From Larix kaempferi (lineage: Eukaryota; Streptophyta; Pinopsida; Pinales; Pinaceae), in NCBI GenBank assembly GCA_027924585.1, contig BSBM01000190.1, positions 1,488,001-1,552,000 of the forward strand: 64,000 nt of DNA, read 5' to 3'. The number at the start of each line of letters is the position of its first letter. Positions within the stretch are counted from its first letter, which is position 1. Position numbers and translations under genes: made by a program. This document shows positions 56,226-64,000 of the stretch, piece by piece. A model generated the notes under the pieces. It did not search any database and was not told the DNA's origin. It was given only the letters and a program-made list of their open reading frames with translations.

Positions 56226-58077
56226 GCCAGTGAGATCAACCATAGAGTTTCAGGCATCTCAACACTCAGTAGACTTGGCACCCACATTACCTATTACACC
56301 CAACACAAGGAAGACCCGCTTCTCTGCTGCACAGTTCCTCAAGGCCTCTTCCCTTCCAGTGCTATTTAGGATGGGCATAGAAAGGTCCAGTCGCTAGTCT
56401 ATGAGATTACAGCCTTCACTGGGTTTATCAAGAAACCCAACCTTCTTCCACAGTTCAACAAGTTGAATCCTTTCAGACTTGCGGGCAGGGCTCTGTTTCG
56501 CAAGCTACTCTCTGCGATCCAATCCCGGGTCCTCACGCTTTTCTCTGAGTTATTCAAGCTTTGTGATACCTCACAGGTTCTTACCACTCTGTCACAAGTA
56601 GACTGTGTTCGCTCACACACTTCCTATGGTATTTTCTATTACACAGGAAAACACGATTATCTTCAGTCTTCCTCACGGCTGGTTCTACAGGTCTACGTAT
56701 GCAGGAATGTCTCTACCAATTCTCTCTCGACGAATGGATGGATCGTGAATGGAAAGTCATGAATGCATGAATGAATGTTCCCCTCCACAAACGGGTAGTC
56801 AAACAAGTTCTGCGAGTTTCCCCAACGATTGAGTATCTTCGAGGATAAGTAATCAAATCCATGCCCTGCCATACGAAATCGCAGGCATGCTCCATACTCC
56901 ATCGACTTCAGCAGCAGGGTTCTCAACCACCCTCTGCAACCGAATTAATGCCAGCAATGAGGTCAAAAGGGTTCACAGTCGAACATGTGGCAACATGGGT
57001 ACCAATCCCATAACCCCCTCACCTCTCCCTAGTGGATAAACATGGCCCCTTCTCATTAGTTGTCTCCTTAGCCATCTTCTTGGTTATTTTATTCATTAAT
57101 AAATAATTACATCATTTACATTTCTTCATGGCTTAACAGCCCATGAATAATCAAATTGTTGAATACTTGCCTATGCAATAACTTTAAACATCCACTAGTG
57201 AGGCCTTGGCCTTGAGCTCCACACTAGGGTGAATACACTCACAGGTCGCATATACATAGTATTTACATTGAATCCAATAAACATCAAGGGAAAAATGGGG
57301 TATTACAAATATGGTTTGTGTAAATTAGTAAGTTTATAATGATTTAATTATGGTTTTTTTTATTTATGGAAATAGATTTTAAAAAAATGAAAACAATTTT
57401 ATAATTTCAGAATATGGTTTTTTATTCATGAAAGTAGATAAAACTTTTCAAAAAAAATAGAAATAATAGTTATCAACAATGATGCTTGAATTCAATTGGT
57501 GGAACTTGCATTGCATGAGAAACATTTTTTCCATTTATTTTAACAAAAAGGAAAAGGCGCATAATACAAGGTAGGCCACCTCCTCTCAACTACTTGAGAA
57601 ATGACAATGTCAACTACTTGAGAGATGACAATTTTACCCTAAACTAGGAGCTTTAAACAAAATTGTGATGTTGAAGACCACTTGAACATTCTTGCTTTAA
57701 TTTTGTTGCATTCTTGTTCCCACTTTCCATGACATCTTACTAAATCTGTTTGCATAAGATGTAAATTGTCAAGCATTGGGTAACTTGAAATGCATTAAAA
57801 TGTATGCGGTACCCCCTTCGATTGTGTGGACAATTAGGAACTTAAAGTAGAAGGTAGTTAGCTCTTCAATTTCCAATTAGGTCTAGCCCATGTGGTTGCA
57901 GGGTGGAGTTTTATCCTCCAAACCCAAGTTCTATTCTCATAAGTGGCATGTTGATTTCATAATGAGTATATTGTTGTAATGGATTTGAGCCTTGTTGTTC
58001 ACCTTGCCTTGTGCTTTGAAAAATCTAGGGTTTATCTTGGGTACCATCCTTGGAACCAAGGGAAGTACCCGTGGGGT

Positions 58078-58232
58078 TCCCCTAATGTTGTAACTTGGAA
58101 AAAAAATGTGCCTCAATTCCCCTAACATTGTAACTTGGAAAAAAATGTGCCCCAGTTCCCCTAACGTTGTAACTTGGAAAAAAATGTGCCCCGTTCCCCT
58201 AACGTTGTAGCTTGGAAAAAAATGTGCCCCTT
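58078..58232. repeat. 39-bp tandem repeat, four copies
   Basis: Units ttcccctaa(c/t)(g/a)ttgta followed by cttggaaaaaaatgtgcc start at 58078, 58117, 58156 and 58194. Confidence 0.95.
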
Positions 58233-58307
58233 CAACTATCCTTTGGATCTCTTGATTAGTAAGTTGCTATGTTGAGGAAACCCTTGTCCCATAAACGAGA
58301 GGGTATC

Positions 58308-58450
58308 TCTCATACATTTATTTGGTGTCCAACTAAGTTAGTCAAGCTAGGCCTTTAGTACAAACAAGTGGGTCTCATACATTCATTTGGTGTCCAACTA
58401 AGTTAGTCAAGCTAGCCCTTTAGTACAAACAAGTGGGTCTCGTACATTAA
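58308..58450. repeat. 65-bp tandem repeat, about 2.2 copies
   Basis: The unit begins tctcatacatt and includes ggtgtccaactaagttagt and agtacaaacaagtgggtc, at 58308 and 58373; a partial third starts at 58438. Confidence 0.92.
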
Positions 58451-59456
58451 TTTGACATATAACTTGGTCTCATATAAATTTTAAACAAATTATAAAAGCT
58501 ATTGGGAAAGTACCTTAGGCATTATTACTTTTAGCACAAATATTTCAAGCAAAAGTGGCTATGCTAATTTTTAAGCTAAAATATATATTGGGAAAGCATA
58601 GAGAAACAAAATACAATAGCTAATTAGTTGAAGATTGACACAAATCTTTAAAAATGTTTAACATATTGATGTTTGGTAGTTTATATATGTAAAATGGAAA
58701 TAGATGAGGTGTTGAAATAGAATGTTGTGAAAGCAAAGACAAAAAGAGTTTTTGATGAGCTATCTTTTACCCACAAATTATAATCCAAAGGAGAAATTTT
58801 AGGATAAATTTTTAGGGTAGGGAAATATTTTATAATAATTAAATATATTATATTTTGCTTTATCTTAAAACCCTAATACTCTTTTTTGGTATAAATAGCC
58901 AAACCATCTAAGGCATATTCGTCTATTTTCAAGTGGAGAGAAAATTTGGAATGATATTTACCTCGGGTTGATTTTCGTCATCGGAGAAAAGGCTATGTGT
59001 TCTTGCTAGTTATTTTTGCATAGATTTATAGGTATGTTTTAAAGTTAATCTTCAATCTTGAGTGTCTATTCTTTAGATTTATATTTAGTGATTCCATATT
59101 ATTACATAATCAATCTTGCAGGTTTAGGTTATATCAATCACTTTAAAAAACAGGGTTGTAACATGTAACATTTTTTGATGATTTACGATACAAAGAAATT
59201 TGAATCTCAAACAGCTGGATAAAAGTTTGAAATGAAATGGATCCAAATTTACAGACTTTCTGTATCAAACTTGTTTATCAATTGTTTTAAAGATGTTATT
59301 TGGTGTGTATTTTTGAGGTTCTAAACCCTTAGATGTGAATAATCCATCAATCCAACAGTTCAGAACTTCACAGCTGCATTAAATACTCTGATACAGGGTA
59401 GTTATTGATTGCCATTATTTTTCTTTCCCACATGATATCCTTAGAGTGTTAGTTTT

Positions 59457-60069
59457 TCAGAAATTTCAATTTGATCTAGCATCTTAACTGAGAGAAAAAC
59501 ATATACACCATATCTACAGCATATCAATCATGGACACAATAATGCAAGCACACAAGAGACATAGAGTTTCACCGGGGAAAACCAAGAAGGTGAAAAACCC
59601 CGCAACTTCCTCAAAGATAGATAGAGCAATGATACAACCAAAGTACAAGAGATAGTCTTCTCCTAGTAGCTAATCCTCCTCACATGTGCGCCACTTTATG
59701 AGTGATGGAAGAGTGAGATAATGAGATATCAAATAGAGATCTCCTGATCTCTATTTATACTTGTCATGTCCTTCCCAATAAACCAGTGGGGTCGACTTGT
59801 CTAGCTTATCCTAATAACCCATGGTTATATTAATCCAGGCCGACCCCGCACTTGGTGGTCTAATAACCCATTTACCCACATGACTCATACAGGGCCGACC
59901 CCATCAAGGTGGTCTAATAACCCTTTGGCAAGTTACAGCACTTGCGACACTTGTCAATACAAATGACGACACTTCCGTATAGAGGAATAATAACATCTCT
60001 ATAGGAGTACAATATACATAGATGAAATACATAGGTGAAATAGATTCCGAAGTTACATATACATCAACA
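59457..60069 (-). repeat. C2 3' LTR (about 613 bp)
   Basis: On the minus strand it starts TGTTGATGTATATG, directly after the polypurine tract, and probably ends AAAACTAACA at 59457. Its mid part has three gggtcggcc/gggtcgac-type words as in the C1 LTR, and tctatttatac near 59750 may include the TATA signal (gtataaatag on the minus strand). The outer end is less certain because no second LTR is in view. Confidence 0.75.
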
Positions 60070-60080
60070 CTCCCTCATAA
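60070..60080 (-). promoter_or_regulatory. C2 polypurine tract
   Basis: The minus strand reads ttatgagggag directly before the LTR start TGTTGATG. It corresponds to the AAGGGGGAG tract of C1. Confidence 0.8.
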
Positions 60081-60309
60081 CTAGGAAGGTATTTCTTAAC
60101 ACAGATCTTCTAGCACAAGTCTTCTTCTCTAGATCATCATCAACAAATCATCATCCTCGAATCATCATCACCGTCACTGTTGCTGCTATCTCAATCAATC
60201 TCCAATCTACTAGTCATAGGAAGTTCTACAGAGCCTGTCCTTTTTCATACTGAATGTAGGCCCACCACCTGTAGGTCTTCATCGTCTGTGCGAACGGTCT
60301 GATAGAGGT

Positions 60310-60870
60310 GGTCTCTCAGAACTAATTTTATGTGTTGATGCAATACCTGACAAGAGCATCCCAGGAACATTTATGTGCCTAAGCACGACCAACAAGATCT
60401 CCCAGGACTAATTACATGCATCCCCTTCACGATACCTTTAAAGAGCATCCCAAGAACATTTATGTGCTGCAGCACGACCGACAAGATATCTAAAGAGCAT
60501 CCCAAGACTTATTATGAGCACACAGCTCAACCTCTCGGATCTCCAGGACTGATTACATGTGAATAGACAATACCTTTAAAGAGCATCCCAGGAACATTTA
60601 TGTGCCGCAACACGACTGGAAAGATCTCTAAAGAGCATCCCAGGACTTATTACGAGCACACGGCTCAACCTCTCGGATCTCCAAGACTGATTACATGTCT
60701 TCGTAGTAATACCTCATCCCAGGACTGATTACGAGCACACAGCTCAACCTATCGGATCTCTGAGGATTGATTACACACTACATAGCAATACCTCATCCTA
60801 GGATTGATTACGAGCACACAGCTCAACCTATCGGATCTCTAAGGACTGATTACATGCTACTTACACAACC
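60310..60870. repeat. C2 trailer array: 70-130 bp units
   Basis: Repeated phrases include agagcatcccaggaacattta, gacttattacgagcacac, gctcaacctctcggatct and ggactgattacatg, in nested units of about 70 and about 130 bp. The array occupies the same position as array B of C1 (between RNase H and LTR). Confidence 0.85.
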
Positions 60871-60904
60871 TGCCACATATCATCTCTGACCTCCAAGTAT
60901 CAAC

Positions 60905-61310
60905 CTGATACTCATGATCCAACTGATCATCATCACACGAAGCATCATCCTGAAGATCATACTGATCATCATCACACAGTACATCAACCTGATGTATATC
61001 ATCCAGAGTATCATCCTGATGCTCATCATACGTTATCATCCTGATCATCGTCACTGCACCGTCCTGATGCATATCATCTGGAGCAACATCCTAAAGCTCA
61101 TCATCCATTATCATTCTAATCATACAATGCATCCACTTGATGCATACACAGTATCTACCTTATACATATCTCATACATGATCCACCTGATCATACAATGT
61201 ATCCACCTGATACATATCATGCATCTACCTGATGCATATCACATACATGATCCACCTGATCACACAGAGCAGAAACTAGAACATCGTCCTGATGCTCATC
61301 ATGCAACGCT
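60905..61310. repeat. C2 trailer array: ATCATCCTGAT-type short units
   Basis: Short units built on atcatcctgatgctcatcat and gatccacctgatcata are repeated irregularly over about 400 bp next to the RNase H end. Read on the minus strand they are GATGATGA-rich, as is array A of C1 at the same place. Confidence 0.85.
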
Positions 61311-61377
61311 TCTATCCACAGCCATGGGAAGGATCCTCCTCTCACCATGCTTGGAATGGATTTAGAAAATGTGTCCA

Positions 61378-62163
61378 TCACTTCTTCCTCGAAGTGTCGT
61401 TAATCTGAAGAACACCCAGCCTCTCTCTGAAGTAATCGAACTTCACTCTGGCTAGTGGTTTCATCAGCACATCTGCAATCTGCTCATCCGTCACAATATA
61501 CAGGAGCTTCACTGCTCCTCTCTGCACCATATCCCTGATATAGTGATATTTGATCTCAATGTGTTTCGACCTGTCGTGGAACACCGGGTTCTCAAACAGC
61601 TTCACACAACTCTGGTTGTCACAAAAGATACCAGTAGCATCCAACGAGAGATCAAATAACTCAGACAGTAACTTCCGGAGCCATACTGCCTCACAACTAT
61701 CCGAACAAGCTGCAACATACTCTGCTTTAGCTGTACTCAGTGCTATGCAGGATTGCTTCCTGCTAAACCAAGAGATCACACCTGATCCCATACTGAAGCA
61801 GCACCCAGATGTGCTCTTCCTATCTGCAGCACTACCCGCCCAGTCCGAATCAACATAACCTTCCAGGTTAAACTTTTGATTCGCATCATACTTGATCCCA
61901 TAATCAATTGTACCCTTCAGGTACCTCAGAATATGCTTTACAGTAACCAAGTGAACACCTCTGGGATCCATCAGGAACTGGCTCAATGCGTTCACCGCAA
62001 AGCAAATATCTGGTCTTTTATTCGTCAGGTACATCAAGGACCCAATCATCTGACAATACATCATGACATCAACCGGATCAAATGAAGCATCACACAGAAG
62101 CTTCAGGTTTGATGCCATAGGTGTGGCCATGGCCTTGCAATCCATCATCCCGAACCTCTTCAA
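61378..62163 (-). CDS. C2 copia RNase H, open frame of 261 codons
   Basis: The frame runs from the end of RT (MKRFGMMDCKAMATPM) through IGSLMYLTNKRPDICFAVNA, LEGYVDSDWAGSAADRKSTS (catalytic Asp), AKAEYVAACSDSCEAVWL (Glu), IFCDNQSCVKL (Asp) and DEQIADVLMKPLARVKFDYF to the polyprotein C-terminus. It has no stop or frameshift over the full domain. It is a segment of a polyprotein, not an independent gene, and is separated from RT by a single TAG at about 62212. Confidence 0.92.
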   Translation of the reverse strand: MKRFGMMDCKAMATPMASNLKLLCDASFDPVDVMMYCQMIGSLMYLTNKRPDICFAVNALSQFLMDPRGVHLVTVKHILRYLKGTIDYGIKYDANQKFNLEGYVDSDWAGSAADRKSTSGCCFSMGSGVISWFSRKQSCIALSTAKAEYVAACSDSCEAVWLRKLLSELFDLSLDATGIFCDNQSCVKLFENPVFHDRSKHIEIKYHYIRDMVQRGAVKLLYIVTDEQIADVLMKPLARVKFDYFRERLGVLQINDTSRKK

Positions 62164-62211
62164 GATCTCTACTGCATACTTCCCTTGTCCAAGGAAGATT
62201 CTATCTGCACT

Positions 62212-62900
62212 CTACCACACCTCCATGCCTAAAAAGTAGTGCATCATACCCAAGTCCTTCATCTCGAACTCGGCAGCAAGCTTCCTCTTGGTATCGACAA
62301 TCAATCCATCCTCTCCTGTTACAAACAGGTCATCCACATACAAGAGTAGTATCACAGGATTGCCTTCCTCAACCTTGTAGTAAAGGTTGGAATCTGCTTT
62401 ACTCTTAGTAAAGCCCAAACTGGATAGAAAGTTGTCTATCCTACCATACCAAATCATAGGAGCTTGCTTCAAGCCATACAAGGCTTTCTTCAGTTTGCAC
62501 ACATATGACTCCCTGTCATGTGTCTCAAACCCAAGTGGCTGCTCCACATACACTTCCTCCTCGACTACACCATTCAAGAAAGATATCTTGACATCCATCT
62601 GATGTATCTTCCATTTCATTACTGCAGCCAGAGCAAGTACTGATCCGCTGGAGGTGTACCTGTCTACAGGTGCAAAAATTCTCTTCATAGTCTATTCTCT
62701 CTTTCTGGGAGAAGCCACGAGCTACAAATCTCACTTTGTATTTTTCTATGCTACCATCTGCAACATGCTTGATCTTATAGATTCACTTGGAAGTCACAAT
62801 TAACTTCCCTTCAGGTCTTGGGACTACATCCCAAACATCATTCTTCATGATCGACTGGTACTCCTCGATCATGGCATTCTTCCCGAATCCTGGGAACTTC
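62212..62900 (-). pseudogene. C2 copia reverse transcriptase
   Basis: The RT N-terminus reads MIEEYQSIMKNDVWDVVP, then a TGA at about 62783 in place of Trp, YKIKHVADGSIEKYK and VRFVARGFSQKE. A frameshift near 62690 is followed by a 158-codon frame with WKIHQMDVKISFLNG, VCKLKKALYGLKQAP, the active site LLLYVDDLFVTG and FEMKDLGMMHYFLG. Only a few lesions (two stops, one frameshift) separate it from function. Confidence 0.9.
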
Positions 62901-64000
62901 AATATCTTCAATATCTTCAATAGATAACTTTGTTGCTGAACAAATGTTGTAGTCCTTCTTTTGTAGGTGATGATATACGATCTTTCCTACAAAACAAGTT
63001 AAATTGCATGATTAGAAACATCTCATAGTTTTCAGAACAAATTCTTACACATAAATAAATATGCCATGCAGTCATGCAATTATCTTAGCCAATGCTTCAA
63101 TACAACATTTATCCATATCCCGTAACTTTCTAGATGCCTTCTAATCTCTACCAGAACATTATTAAGAGTGTGCACAACTCCCAACATGTCAACAAAGAGG
63201 TTTCATTCTAGATAAGTAGCAATGGAATGTTGTACAGTGCCATAGGCCACTTACCCATCACATGCATATTAGTAGTATACTATTCATTAATGCAATTATT
63301 CTAATATGCATAATACACACCCTAAGTCTAGGAACATACGCATATACATCATTGAACAATATTATTTAAACAAACAAATACGCAAGAAATGACAATTCAA
63401 ATACTTATCTTTGTTTGGTTTGTAGGGTGGACTCCCTCTCAATATTTGCTTCCTTGCAAGAACTACTAGAGTGTGCTCCCTCTTGATCTTTGATTCCTGG
63501 ATTACTTGCCTTTGAACTTATATCCATCCTCGATCACTATGCATACTTACTAGTATCATCATTGTGTTATCCTCGAGGTCTCATACATACATTCATTAGT
63601 ATAATCTTAATACTATCAAAAACATTATGATTCTAAGTAATCTTAAACATGTATGGTCAAGATCATTTCAAACACAGATAATAAACATTAGTATTCAAGG
63701 TTTCAGGGAATACTTCTTTTACTCATGCATACTCTTTATTTTACCAAAGGACTTTTCCGGTTAGTCATATTATCAATCAAGGTAAGAGACATAATATGCA
63801 TAAACCCTTGATTACTTACATTTCTAACTTCATGAATAATCATTATCAACCATACAACAGTATAAGATCCTAACACAAGGTAGGATTCTAACTTGATATA
63901 GGAAAAACATACCTGGCTATCATATTTGCTAGTTATGTCTAGCAATGTCTTCTTGTTCTCTTCAATGACTTGTGCTAGTAACCTGCATATCTCATAGGTG
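62901..64000 (-). other. C2 splice-signal-rich block upstream of RT
   Basis: Integrase would be expected here, but the minus strand instead shows AT-rich, non-coding sequence closely similar to C1 43901-45205. It ends ttgttttgtaggaaagatc about 100 bp before the RT coding text, an acceptor-like site also present at the same place in C1. Internal acceptor-like and donor-like sites (atgagatatgcag, gtatgtttttcc) are conserved too. No protein is recognisable. Confidence 0.6.

Larger units (their letters stand above)
51277..57307 (-). mobile_element. G3: gypsy gag-protease element with 2.8-kb LTR
   Basis: Read on the minus strand, a 5' LTR (57307-54501) is followed by an initiator-Met primer site, a leader, gag, a zinc knuckle and a protease-like region that ends at a stop just after FARSHDEIPGIDPT. 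That phrase in relatives lies immediately before RT. No RT, RNase H, integrase or second LTR follows, so this is either a truncated element or one end of a gag-only (TR-GAG-like) element. Confidence 0.85.
54501..57307 (-). repeat. G3 5' LTR (about 2.8 kb)
   Basis: On the minus strand it starts TGTAATACCCCATTTTTCCC and ends GGGAATGCTACA, giving TGTA...TACA ends. The TGTAATACCCC start is common in long-LTR plant gypsy elements. The LTR holds three tandem arrays listed separately and otherwise no gene. The matching 3' LTR is not in the window, so no target duplication could be tested. Confidence 0.8.
57308..59456. other. Intergenic DNA with two tandem arrays
   Basis: No gene is recognisable. 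Besides two arrays listed separately, a TATA-like tataaata (58890) is followed by a donor-like ataggtatgttt (about 59028) and an acceptor-like tcttgcaggttt (about 59116). This could be the promoter and first intron of a lost gene or of an LTR element, but no coding sequence follows. Confidence 0.45.
59457..64000 (-). mobile_element. C2: minus-strand copia element, runs off the window
   Basis: The 3' LTR (59457-60069), polypurine tract, a repeat-rich trailer, near-intact RNase H, RT and an upstream splice-signal-rich block are visible in that order on the minus strand. The 5' part and the 5' LTR lie beyond 64000. It is related to C1 throughout the shared parts but has far better preserved coding, making it the best candidate for the type of element that mobilised C1. 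Confidence 0.88.

Noticed and set aside
1-64000. tRNA, rRNA or organelle-derived insertions
   Set aside because: I looked for cloverleaf-like gene ends, rRNA-like conserved stretches and plastid or mitochondrial genes and recognised none by eye. The tRNA-like 12-19 base words are primer sites next to LTRs.

Overview
The window looks like nuclear DNA of a seed plant with a large, retrotransposon-rich genome. A gymnosperm (conifer-like) source is my best guess, inferred from the style and age of the Ty3/gypsy, copia, LINE and hAT remnants and from the intron-rich protein gene; no taxon-specific marker is present. There is no bacterial organisation, no rRNA or tRNA gene, and only one recognisable host gene of near full length.

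Layout. 0-10.3 kb: AT-rich intergenic DNA with small duplications, a gypsy protease scrap, two exons of a dead MATE/DTX transporter, two oppositely oriented LINE fragments and a collapsed copia element. 10.3-29.15 kb: an old plus-strand Ty3/gypsy element (E1) interrupted by a complete minus-strand relative (E2, 16993-26129) flanked by a perfect 5-bp target duplication. E1 carries ORF0, gag and protease, but where E2 has RT-RNase H-integrase E1 has a long accessory frame (globular part plus coiled coil). 29.15-31.4 kb: decayed hAT transposase. 32-33.3 kb: short tandem arrays. 33.86-39.9 kb: a 12-exon prolyl oligopeptidase gene with all three catalytic residues but two frame-breaking lesions. 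42.14-48.9 kb: a complete non-autonomous copia element (5-bp duplication TCTCC) with large internal minisatellites. 50.5-57.3 kb: minus-strand gypsy gag-protease element with a 2.8-kb LTR full of tandem arrays, ending just before RT. 57.3-59.4 kb: intergenic DNA with two more arrays. 59.46-64 kb: a second, better preserved minus-strand copia element of the same architecture as the first, running off the window.

How the parts relate. E1 and E2 belong to one family: matching LTRs, a tRNA-Glu-like primer site, an extra ORF before gag, five CCHC knuckles with a Tyr/Gln/Pro-rich plus RGG segment between the third and fourth, and a protease with Asp-Leu-Gly at the active site. E2 (or an intact relative) would have supplied the enzymes E1 lacks. 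The two copia elements share RT/RNase H ancestry, a splice-signal-rich block directly upstream of RT, and a three-part tandem-repeat trailer between RNase H and the 3' LTR. The most unusual item is E1: a gag-protease element in which pol is replaced by an ORF of about 800 codons whose frame runs uninterrupted through the later E2 insertion site.
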